From positions 1 to 8,986 of the forward strand of contig JAOPYW010000302.1 in the NCBI GenBank assembly GCA_025964405.1: a DNA stretch of 8,986 nucleotides. Reading direction: 5' to 3'. Under the pieces are notes generated by a model. It did not search any database. It was not told where the DNA came from and saw nothing but the letters and a program-made list of their open reading frames with translations. The position numbers and the translations under genes are program-made. Below, in pieces: positions 1 to 6,630 of the stretch. Each line of letters starts with the position of its first letter. The first letter of the stretch is position 1. The stretch is from Thermoleophilia bacterium. Its GTDB lineage: Bacteria > Actinomycetota > Thermoleophilia > Gaiellales > SKUG01.

Positions 1-447
1 GGAACGAACTTCAACGGTATCGCACTCATGCGCAACGCCTCGGCGATCTTGACGCTGCAGGTAGGTGCCAACGATGGCCAGATCATCACCATTTCGCTCG
101 TCGATCTCTTGGGTCCAACTGCGGGCAGCCTCGTGCGGCCCAACACCTTCTTCACGGTGCCGTGGCTCCCGGCCGACATCGCGGGATTCGACATGCACAT
201 CGACGACGTGTCGCTGGCGCGGGGGCGCCTCGCGGGTGTACAGAACCGACTCGAGCACGCGCTCAACGTCAACGCGACCCAACAGGAGAACCTGATGAGC
301 GCGGAGTCGCGCATCAGGGACGTCGACGTGGCGGCTGAGATGACCCAGTTCACACGAACGAAAGTCATGCAGCAGGCCGCCTCGGCGATGCTCGCGCAGG
401 CCAACCAGGCACCACAGCACCTATTGCAGCTCCTCAAGCCTGATTAG
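1..447 (+). CDS. Flagellin, C-terminal part (5' end outside window)
   Basis: This is the structural protein of the flagellar filament, exported and polymerised outside the cell. The frame is open from base 1 and gives 148 residues before TAG. The first residues (GTNFNG) and the QVGANDGQ stretch match the end of the conserved N-terminal flagellin region. From about residue 70 the conserved C-terminal region follows: GVQNRLEHALN, then the hallmark AESRIRDVD at about residues 100-108, then AEMTQFTR and AMLAQANQAPQ. These form the D1/D0 helices that pack the filament core. Only about 50 residues separate the two conserved parts, so there is almost no variable outer domain and the whole protein is probably short (about 270 residues). 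The ATG at 28 is internal, not the start. The C-terminus (LLQLLKPD) is slightly longer than the usual LLR ending. The gene converges with the next one across 34 bp. I see no promoter or other flagellar gene in the window. Confidence 0.93.
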   Translation, partial: GTNFNGIALMRNASAILTLQVGANDGQIITISLVDLLGPTAGSLVRPNTFFTVPWLPADIAGFDMHIDDVSLARGRLAGVQNRLEHALNVNATQQENLMSAESRIRDVDVAAEMTQFTRTKVMQQAASAMLAQANQAPQHLLQLLKPD

Positions 448-481
448 GAGTGGGCGAGCTGCGCCGAGCGGGCGATCTCCG

Positions 482-1471
482 TCAGAAGCTGAAGCGGTCG
501 AGGAGCCGCTTCTCCTGCTCGTGCACGGCGACCTCGATCTCGACGTGCTGCTCGATGCCGGAGCCCTTGAGCTTCTTCTTGAGGAGCTCGTCGACCTGGA
601 AGACGCCGGAGGAATTGTTCATCGCGATTTCGACGCGGATGGCGCGGTCGGCTCCCGGGGCGAGCGAGACCTTGTCGATGGCTGCGGCGCTGAGCGCGTG
701 GATCGAGAGCGAGCCCTGCTCGAACGGGATGCGTGAGCGGCCATGGGTCATGTCGAGGGCGTCGGCGACGCGCACGACGCCGGCCTCGATCGTGAGCGGC
801 ACGCCGCCCTTGCGATGGCTGATGATGGCGCCGAGCGTCTCGGAGACGACGATCGTGGTCGTGATCGTGTCGTAGAGCCCCTCGAGCAGCTCGTGCGTCT
901 TGCGCTCGGCGAGCAGGAGCGAGAACTCCTCATGGCCGTTTCGGTGCACGCTGATGCCGATGTCGTGGAGGAGGCAGCCGAGCAGCACGATGACCTCGGC
1001 GTCCTTGCGCGTGAGGCCGTAGTCGGTGACGGTGGCGGGCTCGACACCGGCCTTGAACAGGAGGCGCAGGAGCTTGAGCCCGATGTTCGTCACGATCTGC
1101 ATGTGGACCCAGGAATGGTCGTTCATGTTCATGCGCGCGACGGCGTTCAGGTTGCCGATGTGCCACCAGGTGCGGAGCTCCTCATCGGCGTTCACGCGCT
1201 CGACGACCTGCTCGAGGATGCGATTACCTCGTGTTGGTACGTGGATTCGCGCTTCCGCGATGAACTCGTGCACGGGGCGCGTCGCCAACGTTTCCGTGCG
1301 GTCGAGGGCCAGTTCTCGAACGAGTTTGGAATCAGGTATTTCCGTGGTGAATGCAGGCTCTTCGTCGGGCGCCAAGGGGTCCCGCGGAGCTTCGCCGTGG
1401 CCGGTTTCGTCAATGCGTGCGTCGTCCATGCCTGTGATGCTGCCCGATGTCGAACCGGTCGAAGCCCGCAT
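482..1471 (-). CDS. HD-domain metal-dependent phosphohydrolase
   Basis: A predicted 329-residue soluble protein with an HD-superfamily metal-binding core. Ligands in order: H119 and/or H123 in NDHSWVH, the H169-D170 pair in CLLHDIG, H176 and H180, H219 in ISHRKGG, and D237/D240 in VRVADALD. This spacing fits HD phosphohydrolases, which act on phosphomonoesters, nucleotides or cyclic nucleotides; the substrate here cannot be read from sequence. The first 60 or so residues are polar, low in complexity and rich in D/E/T, probably disordered. After the HD core a beta-rich tail (about 250-315) ends in a charged helix. There is no signal peptide or membrane segment. The start is uncertain: ATG at 1471 gives the longest form, ATG at 1429 would remove 14 residues, and neither has a strong Shine-Dalgarno sequence. 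It is transcribed away from hup and towards the flagellin gene, so it looks monocistronic. Nothing links it to cell-wall synthesis except position. Confidence 0.85.
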   Translation of the reverse strand: MRASTGSTSGSITGMDDARIDETGHGEAPRDPLAPDEEPAFTTEIPDSKLVRELALDRTETLATRPVHEFIAEARIHVPTRGNRILEQVVERVNADEELRTWWHIGNLNAVARMNMNDHSWVHMQIVTNIGLKLLRLLFKAGVEPATVTDYGLTRKDAEVIVLLGCLLHDIGISVHRNGHEEFSLLLAERKTHELLEGLYDTITTTIVVSETLGAIISHRKGGVPLTIEAGVVRVADALDMTHGRSRIPFEQGSLSIHALSAAAIDKVSLAPGADRAIRVEIAMNNSSGVFQVDELLKKKLKGSGIEQHVEIEVAVHEQEKRLLDRFSF

Positions 1472-1574
1472 GGGCAGGTTGAAATCGTCCGATCGACAAG
1501 TGCAGGATATCGACGTCGGGTCGGGGGATTCACCTTACGAGCCGGCACCAACTACCTCTGAAGGAGCGTATGAC

Positions 1575-1865
1575 ATGGGTCTTACCAAGACTGGTCTCAT
1601 CGAGAAGGTCGCCGAGCGAGCCGACCTTTCCAAGAAGGATGCCGGCGAGGCTGTGGAAGCAGTGCTCTGGGCAATCGAGGGTGAACTGAAGACCGGCAGC
1701 GATGTCAACATCACCGGCTTCGGCAAGTTCTCCGTGTCCGACCGCGCCGCGCGCCAGGGTGTCAACCCGCGCACGGGCGACAAGATGCAGATCGCCGCAG
1801 CTCGCGTCCCGCGCTTCACGCCGGGCAGCAAGCTCAAGGAGGTCGTGAACACCAAGAAGAAGTGA
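1575..1865 (+). CDS. hup: HU-family DNA-binding protein
   Basis: A small histone-like protein (96 residues) that binds and bends DNA as a dimer in the nucleoid. The N-terminal helices (LTKTGLIEKVAERADLSKKDA) are followed by the family signature GFGKF at residues 48-52 and the DNA-grasping arm with RQGVNPRTG at 60-68. P65 is the residue that intercalates between base pairs. It ends in KEVVNTKKK, the usual length for HU of about 90-95 residues, and lacks the long lysine/alanine tail of mycobacterial HupB. The start is set by AAGGAG at 1561-1566, eight bases before ATG 1575. A closer ATG at 1570 is in another frame. The 103 bp between this gene and the divergent HD gene should hold its promoter, but I see no convincing -35/-10 pair. 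A strong hairpin 24 bp after the stop separates it from murE. The assignment is secure; which paralogue (HupA/HupB-like) it is cannot be told. Confidence 0.95.
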   Translation: MGLTKTGLIEKVAERADLSKKDAGEAVEAVLWAIEGELKTGSDVNITGFGKFSVSDRAARQGVNPRTGDKMQIAAARVPRFTPGSKLKEVVNTKKK

Positions 1866-1889
1866 ATCCACTTCTCTGATGTTCACGGT

Positions 1890-1919
1890 GAGGGGCGTCG
1901 ACTTCGGTCGGCGCCCCTC
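1890..1919 (+). terminator. Hairpin terminator after hup, cUUCGg tetraloop
   Basis: Bases 1890-1902 pair with 1907-1919 to give a 13-bp stem, all Watson-Crick except one U-G wobble (1898 with 1911). It closes on the very stable C(UUCG)G tetraloop at 1902-1907. The stem begins 24 bp after the hup stop. Only a short pyrimidine run (TCTT at 1921-1924) follows, so it is not a classic U-tract terminator; high-GC actinobacteria often use such hairpins. It probably ends the hup transcript and insulates murE. Confidence 0.8.
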
Positions 1920-1972
1920 GTCTTCAGCGGCCGAAGGGCCGCGTGACTGACGCTCCCATCCGACGGGAGAGG

Positions 1973-1978
1973 TAGGAT
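1973..1978 (+). promoter_or_regulatory. Putative -10 box (TAGGAT) of the murE operon, leaderless start
   Basis: TAGGAT fits the actinobacterial -10 consensus TANNNT. Its last base lies nine bases before the GTG start of murE at 1988, so transcription beginning the usual 6-9 bases downstream would start at or just before the GTG itself. No Shine-Dalgarno sequence lies at the right distance (the purine run GGGAGAGG at 1965-1972 is 15 bases away). I see no good -35 at 17-18 bp; CTGACG at 1947-1952 is 20 bp away. The position just after the hup terminator supports a promoter here. This is inference from motif and spacing. Confidence 0.5.
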
Positions 1979-1987
1979 TTCCCCACC

Positions 1988-3481
1988 GTGACCGAGCTTT
2001 CCCAGATCCTCGAGCTGCTCCCCGAAGCCACCCTGACCGGTGATGCCGCAGGCATCGACATCGGCAGTGTCGCCTTCGACACACGACACATCCAGCAAGG
2101 TGCGCTCTTCTGCTGCGTGCCGGGCGTGAATCGCGACGGGCACGAGTTCGCCGCCGACGCGATCGCCGCCGGTGCGCGCGCGGTGCTCGTCGACCACGCG
2201 CTCGAGGGCATCGATGCCCCGCAGCTCGTCGTCGCCGACGTGCGCGCCGCGATGGGTCCGGTCTCCGACATCGTCTACGGGCGGCCGTCGAAGCGCATCG
2301 ACGTGTTCGGCGTGACGGGCACCAACGGCAAGACGACCACGACCTTCCTGCTCTGCGCGATGCTCGCTGCCGCAGGCCGCACGTCGGGCCAGATCGGCAC
2401 GACCGGCATCGTTGTGGGCGGCGCGGAGCGTGAGGCGCACTTCACGACGCCCGAGGCGCCCGACCTCCACGGCCTCCTGCGCGAGATGGTCGATGCCGGC
2501 GATGACAGCGCGGCGATCGAGGTCAGCTCCCATGCGCTCGACCAGAAGCGCATCGCCAACGTCAGGTTCGCTGCGGTCGGGTTCACCAACCTGACGCGCG
2601 ACCACCTCGACTACCACCGCAGCTTCGAGGCGTACTACCAGGCCAAGCGTCGGCTCTTCGTCGAGCCGGGCCCCGAGGGCCAGCACTGGCCCGCGGCGAT
2701 CAATTGTGACGACGAGTGGGGCAGCCGACTGTTCGACGAACTCGTGCACGCCGAGCGCGACGACGTGCCCGTGTGGGGGTGGACGCTTCGCGAGATGAAC
2801 CGCGCCTCGGTCAGCGCGACCTACGCACTGACGCCCACCGGCGCGTCGATCAAGGTCGAGAGCCCCGTGGGCGACTTCACGCTCAAGTCGCAGCTGCGCG
2901 GGCGGTTCAACGTCGAGAACGTGCTGACCGCAGCCACGATGGCGCTGCTGGGCGGGCTCACGCCCGCTGACGTGCAGGCCGGCCTCGACGCCGTGCCCGG
3001 CGTACGCGGTCGGTTCGAGCCGGTCGTCGCGGGCCAGCCGTTCACGGTCCTCGTCGACTACGCACACACGCCCGACTCGCTCGAACAGGTACTCACGAGT
3101 GCCCGACAGATCTGCGATCGCCGGCTCATCGTCGTGTTCGGCTGCGGTGGTGACCGCGACCGCTCGAAGCGACCGCTCATGGGCCGCGCGGCGGCGCTGG
3201 GCGCCGACCTGGCGATCGTCACGAGCGACAACCCGAGGAGCGAAGACCCCGAGGCGATCATCAAGGAAATCCGTCGGGGCATGCGCAGCGGGGCCGACGT
3301 CGTCGAGGAAGTCGACCGACGCGCCGCCATCGAGCTTGCCATGCGCGAGGCCACCGAGGGCGACATCGTCGTCATCGCGGGCAAGGGCCATGAGCAGGGA
3401 CAGACCTTCGCCGGCGAGACCGTGCCGTTCGACGACGTCACCGTTGCCCGCGAAGCGCTGGATGCCGTCGGCATCGGCTGA
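1988..3481 (+). CDS. murE: UDP-MurNAc-L-Ala-D-Glu:meso-diaminopimelate ligase MurE
   Basis: A cytoplasmic ATP-dependent ligase (497 residues, normal length) that adds the third residue of the peptidoglycan stem peptide to UDP-MurNAc-L-Ala-D-Glu. All three Mur ligase domains are present. The N-terminal domain runs to about residue 100 and includes SVAFDTRHIQQGALFC. The central ATPase domain holds the P-loop GVTGTNGKTTTT (108-119), TTPE (153-156), EVSSHAL (178-184), TNLTRDHLDYH, and K220 in YYQAKRRLF, the lysine that is carbamylated in the family. The C-terminal domain has VDYAHTPDSLE, FGCGGDRDRSKR, DNPR at 414-417 and GKGHE at 465-469. DNPR is the motif of enzymes selecting meso-diaminopimelate rather than L-lysine. 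The start is GTG 1988, without a Shine-Dalgarno sequence but next to a -10 box, so translation is probably leaderless. murF follows after 5 bp. No key residue is missing. Confidence 0.97.
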   Translation: MTELSQILELLPEATLTGDAAGIDIGSVAFDTRHIQQGALFCCVPGVNRDGHEFAADAIAAGARAVLVDHALEGIDAPQLVVADVRAAMGPVSDIVYGRPSKRIDVFGVTGTNGKTTTTFLLCAMLAAAGRTSGQIGTTGIVVGGAEREAHFTTPEAPDLHGLLREMVDAGDDSAAIEVSSHALDQKRIANVRFAAVGFTNLTRDHLDYHRSFEAYYQAKRRLFVEPGPEGQHWPAAINCDDEWGSRLFDELVHAERDDVPVWGWTLREMNRASVSATYALTPTGASIKVESPVGDFTLKSQLRGRFNVENVLTAATMALLGGLTPADVQAGLDAVPGVRGRFEPVVAGQPFTVLVDYAHTPDSLEQVLTSARQICDRRLIVVFGCGGDRDRSKRPLMGRAAALGADLAIVTSDNPRSEDPEAIIKEIRRGMRSGADVVEEVDRRAAIELAMREATEGDIVVIAGKGHEQGQTFAGETVPFDDVTVAREALDAVGIG

Positions 3482-3486
3482 GTCGC

Positions 3487-5040
3487 ATGACGAATTCGAC
3501 GCGTGAGGATGCGCCCGGCCAGCAGGCCATGGGCTGGAGCCTGCTCGACATCGTCGAGGCACTCGGCTGCGCGGTCTACGGGCCGGTCGGCGACGATGCG
3601 GAGCTGCATGCGCTGACGCCCGTGCACGTCACGATCGACACGCGCGACGTGCGTCCCGGCAGCATCTTCGTGGCGCTGCAGGGCACGCGCGCCCATGGCC
3701 TCGAGTACGCCGGCGAGGCGTTCGATCGCGGCGCGCTGGCGGTGCTCGCCGGCACCGACCTCGACCTCGACGACTCCACCTGGGAGCGACTGGTCGGGAG
3801 CGCCGCCGAACGCGGACCCCTGCTCGTCGCCTCCGACTGCGACGGCGTGACGGCACTGGGCCGGCTGGCACGCGCCTGGCGACGCCGGGGTGCCTGGCGC
3901 GTCGTGGGCATCACTGGCTCGTCGGGGAAGACGTCGACCAAGGACATCCTGCGCGCACTGCTGGAGCAGTCGGGTCGCGCCGTCGTCGCGTCGCACGCGA
4001 ACTGGAACAACGAGATCGGCGTGCCGCTCACGCTGCTCGAGGCGCGCCCGACCACCGACGTGGTCATCTGCGAGATGGGCATGCGTGGCCCCGGGCAGAT
4101 CGCCTACCTGTGTGACATCGCCGACCCCGACATCGGGGTCGTGACGACCGCCGGCCTCGCGCACCTCGAACTGCTGGGCAGTGAACAGGCGATCGTCGAG
4201 GCGAAGGCGGAGCTGCTCGCGGGCACGTGGCGCGGCGGCGTCGGAGTGTTCCCGGGCATGCAGGCGCACCTCGTCGAGGCCGCGGCGCACACGCCCGACC
4301 GGTTGCTGCCGTTCGGCATGGGTGACGACGAGGCCGATTCGTCGGCGGTGCTCGTGACGCATGTCGAGCGCACCGACACCGGCATCGCCGGGCGTATTGA
4401 CCTGATGGGCGCCGAGTTGCCCTTCACGCTCCCGATCCACGGCGTGCACCAGGCACGCAATCTCGCGGCTGCCGCGGCAGTGCTCGTGACCCTCACGGGC
4501 TCGGCGTCGCTGCTGCCGGAGGATGCGCTCATGGTGGGAGCCGACCGCGTGCACCTGTTCACCCCCGGCCGCGGCGATCGTCATCGCCTCCCGGGTGGCG
4601 GGCTGATCATCGACGACGCCTACAACGCGAACCCCGAATCGATGGATGCAGCGCTGGCCGAGCTGGCCGCGACGCAGACCCGGGGGCGACGCATCGCGGT
4701 GCTCGGGCGCATGGCCGAACTCGGACCGCTGGGCATCGACCTGCATCGCGTGATCGGTGCGAACGCGGCAGCGGCGAAGCCGATCGACCAGCTGGTCGTC
4801 GTGGGCGCCGGCGTCGACGTCGACGCGCTGACCGACGGCTGGAACGCCGCACGCAGGCGCGGCGATGCCCTGCGCTTCGAGAGCATCGCCGAGGCGGTTA
4901 CGCACCTGACCGAATGGTTGCGCGACGATGACGTCGTGCTCGTGAAGGCGAGCAACTCGTCGGGCCTCGGCGAACTCGCCGGGGCACTCGCGGACGAGCT
5001 GCGGGTTTCGACCCGCTCGAGCGGGGGTGTCGACACGTGA
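3487..5040 (+). CDS. murF: UDP-MurNAc-tripeptide:D-Ala-D-Ala ligase MurF
   Basis: A cytoplasmic Mur ligase (517 residues; somewhat longer than the 450-480 typical of the family) that attaches D-Ala-D-Ala to UDP-MurNAc-tripeptide, completing the soluble pentapeptide precursor. Visible motifs: TIDTRDVRPGSIFVAL in the N-terminal domain (49-64), the P-loop GITGSSGKTSTKD (141-153), NWNNEIGVPLTLL (172-184), EMGMRGPGQI (196-205), HQARNLAAA (321-329), DDAYNANPESM (376-386), VLGRMAELG (405-413) and VLVKASNSSGLG (483-494). The last two differ slightly from the forms I know (VLGxMxELG and VKxSRxxxLE): the conserved arginine after KAS is an asparagine. The start is ATG 3487, 5 bp after murE, with only weak ribosome-binding sequence, which fits translational coupling. 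An in-frame ATG at 3529, just before the conserved GWSLLDI stretch, is an alternative. The stop overlaps the start of mraY by 4 bp. Confidence 0.96.
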   Translation: MTNSTREDAPGQQAMGWSLLDIVEALGCAVYGPVGDDAELHALTPVHVTIDTRDVRPGSIFVALQGTRAHGLEYAGEAFDRGALAVLAGTDLDLDDSTWERLVGSAAERGPLLVASDCDGVTALGRLARAWRRRGAWRVVGITGSSGKTSTKDILRALLEQSGRAVVASHANWNNEIGVPLTLLEARPTTDVVICEMGMRGPGQIAYLCDIADPDIGVVTTAGLAHLELLGSEQAIVEAKAELLAGTWRGGVGVFPGMQAHLVEAAAHTPDRLLPFGMGDDEADSSAVLVTHVERTDTGIAGRIDLMGAELPFTLPIHGVHQARNLAAAAAVLVTLTGSASLLPEDALMVGADRVHLFTPGRGDRHRLPGGGLIIDDAYNANPESMDAALAELAATQTRGRRIAVLGRMAELGPLGIDLHRVIGANAAAAKPIDQLVVVGAGVDVDALTDGWNAARRRGDALRFESIAEAVTHLTEWLRDDDVVLVKASNSSGLGELAGALADELRVSTRSSGGVDT

Positions 5041-6080
5041 CCCGCATGCTGCTCGCAGGTGTCGTGGCGTCGCTGCTCGTGGTGCTGCTCGGACCGTTCT
5101 TCATCCGGTGGGCGACCCGCCGCGAGTTCGGTCAGGAAGTGCGCGAGGACGGTCCCCAGTCGCACACCGTCTCCAAGCAGGGCACGCCGACCATGGGCGG
5201 CCTGCTCATCCTGTTCGGCGTGACCGCGGCCTTCCTGCCGTACTGGTTGATCGGCCGTACGCACACCGACTTCGGGCTCGTCGTCTACGCAACGATGATG
5301 ATGTGCGCCGCGATCGGGTTCTGGGACGACGCCATGAAGGTCGTCAACAAGCGGTCGCTGGGCATCAACGGCAAGACCAAGATGCTGATCCTCGCGCTCA
5401 TCACCGTCTTCCTCGGGTGGAGCAGCCATCACCTGCTGCACATCTCGACGGTCATCGAGATCCCGTTCACGACGTCCCAGGTCGACCTCGGCTGGGGGTG
5501 GTACGTGCTGCTGTTCTTCGTGCTGGCCGGCACATCGAACACCGTCAACCTCGCCGATGGGCTCGACGGCCTGGCTGCGACCACGGTCGTCATCTCGCTC
5601 TTCGCGCTCACGGCGATCGCGTTCGTGCTCTGGGATCGCCAGCTCGGCACGGTGCCGCCGCTCTCGATCGGCGGCCCGGGAGCACTCGACATCGCGATCT
5701 TCTGCTCGGCGCTCGGCGGCTCGCTGGTCGGCTTTCTCTGGTGGAACGCGTATCCCGCCCGGGTCTTCATGGGCGACACCGGTTCGCTCGCGCTCGGCGG
5801 GGCACTGGCGGCAATCGCGGTCGTGCTCAAGGTGGAGCTGCTGCTCGTCGTGATCGGCGGCATCTTCGTCGTGGAGGGGCTGAGCGTCATGCTCCAGACC
5901 ACCGTGTTCAAGCTCTCGCGGCGCTTCACGGGCACGCCGCGCCGGCTCTTCCTGATGGCGCCGATCCACCACCACTTCGAGCTCAAGAACTGGTCGGAGA
6001 CCCAGGTCATGACGCGTTTCGCGATCGTGGCCAGCCTGTTCTCCGCCACCGGCTTCACCATCTGGTTCCGCACGCACTGA
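5037..6080 (+). CDS. mraY: Phospho-MurNAc-pentapeptide transferase MraY
   Basis: An integral membrane enzyme (347 residues, typical length) that transfers phospho-MurNAc-pentapeptide from UDP to undecaprenyl phosphate, making lipid I on the inner face of the membrane. The first hydrophobic segment (about 5-22) leads into the cytoplasmic motif KQGTPTMGG (47-55). Then come the DD pair in GFWDDAMK (97-98), GINGKTKM (109-116), NLADGLDGLA (171-180, with catalytic-site D174/D177), NAYPARVFMGDTGS (237-250, with D247), and the HHHFE loop (311-315). About ten hydrophobic segments can be traced. The start is GTG 5037, sharing GTGA with the murF stop; GGGGGT at 5023-5028 is a usable ribosome-binding site eight bases upstream. 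An ATG three codons later is possible but lies farther from that site. The overlap indicates coupling with murF. All family hallmark residues are present. Confidence 0.97.
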   Translation: MTRMLLAGVVASLLVVLLGPFFIRWATRREFGQEVREDGPQSHTVSKQGTPTMGGLLILFGVTAAFLPYWLIGRTHTDFGLVVYATMMMCAAIGFWDDAMKVVNKRSLGINGKTKMLILALITVFLGWSSHHLLHISTVIEIPFTTSQVDLGWGWYVLLFFVLAGTSNTVNLADGLDGLAATTVVISLFALTAIAFVLWDRQLGTVPPLSIGGPGALDIAIFCSALGGSLVGFLWWNAYPARVFMGDTGSLALGGALAAIAVVLKVELLLVVIGGIFVVEGLSVMLQTTVFKLSRRFTGTPRRLFLMAPIHHHFELKNWSETQVMTRFAIVASLFSATGFTIWFRTH

Positions 6081-6105
6081 CCCGACGTCCGCCGGGAGGC
6101 TCGAC

Positions 6106-6552
6106 ATGCAACTCGCACCAACACCCGCAGCCGCCACGTCTCCGTGGGCTGACCAGACGATCGGCACGTACGTGAAGCGTTTCCGCGTCGAGGGCGGCAG
6201 GTACGAGATCGGCGTGGGCATCCATGAGAGCACGCTCGACCTGCAGCCGGCTCCGCTGGGAACCTCGCTCGAGGCGGCCGTAGCGATCGCTGCCCGACGT
6301 GCAGCGGAGTTGCGCGGCGGTGCACCCCAGGATGCGCTCCGAGGCGCGGCTCAGCTGGCCGCACCGGTGCTCCACCGACAGGGGCTCGTGCTGCGGGATG
6401 CTGCCACCGGAGTGCTCTGGATCGGCGCCACGGGGTTCGGCTTCGCCGTTGGCGACGTGTCGATGCCGGCGCCCGAGTGGATCGCTGCGGAGACGCCCGA
6501 CCTCGTCGCGGCGGTCGGCCCGCGCGGCGGTCGCATCGACATACGGCGCTGA
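6106..6552 (+). CDS. Uncharacterised small protein in the murD position
   Basis: I do not recognise this 148-residue protein. Coding is supported by third codon positions mostly G or C, by GGGAGG at 6094-6099 six bases before ATG 6106, and by its tight placement 25 bp after mraY and within the wall-synthesis run. It has no signal peptide, no membrane helix and no cysteine. After a low-complexity Ala/Pro/Thr start (1-15), a likely beta-strand section (about 19-48, including YVKRFRVEGGRYEIGVGIHE) is followed by two alanine-rich helices (about 54-70 and 77-91). A second strand-rich part follows (about 93-118, VLRDAATGVLWIGATGFGFAV), and it ends in IDIRR. It has no Mur-ligase P-loop and is far too short to be MurD or a remnant of it. 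Co-transcription with mraY and ftsW suggests a role in envelope synthesis or division, but that is only context. It could be lineage-specific. Confidence 0.75.
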   Translation: MQLAPTPAAATSPWADQTIGTYVKRFRVEGGRYEIGVGIHESTLDLQPAPLGTSLEAAVAIAARRAAELRGGAPQDALRGAAQLAAPVLHRQGLVLRDAATGVLWIGATGFGFAVGDVSMPAPEWIAAETPDLVAAVGPRGGRIDIRR

Positions 6553-6630
6553 CGGCAGGGGTTGCCGCTCCCGTCGCGAACTCCACACGACGACGCGGTG
6601 TCCGGCCCCGTCGTCACGATTCGGTGGAGC

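Noticed and set aside
448..481. Possible bidirectional terminator between the convergent flagellin and HD genes
   Set aside because: Only a 4-bp CGCC/GGCG stem (462-474) can be drawn and there is no T-tract; not enough to call.
1479..1510. TTGAAA at 1479 as a -35 box for hup
   Set aside because: No acceptable -10 hexamer lies 16-18 bp downstream; the best match (CAGGAT at 1503) is poor.
743..1561. Long plus-strand open frame opposite the HD-domain gene
   Set aside because: Its translation is an Asp/Glu/Val/Arg-rich mirror of the minus-strand gene with no motif; the minus-strand product has all HD ligands in order.
1883..3562. 559-codon minus-strand open frame over murE
   Set aside because: High GC leaves antisense frames open. 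The product is Arg/Ala/Asp-rich with no domain, and the plus strand encodes an intact MurE.
3058..4905. 615-codon minus-strand open frame over murE/murF
   Set aside because: Same antisense artefact of third-position GC bias; no recognisable motif and it crosses two intact genes.
4620..6233. 537-codon minus-strand open frame over murF/mraY
   Set aside because: Low-complexity charged translation (many E/D/R/H) typical of the complement of membrane-protein codons.
6562..6630. TTG 6562 or GTG 6598 as the start of ftsW
   Set aside because: TTG has a purine run touching the codon with no spacer, and GTG has no ribosome-binding sequence; the extra residues match nothing conserved. Kept only as alternatives to ATG 6631.
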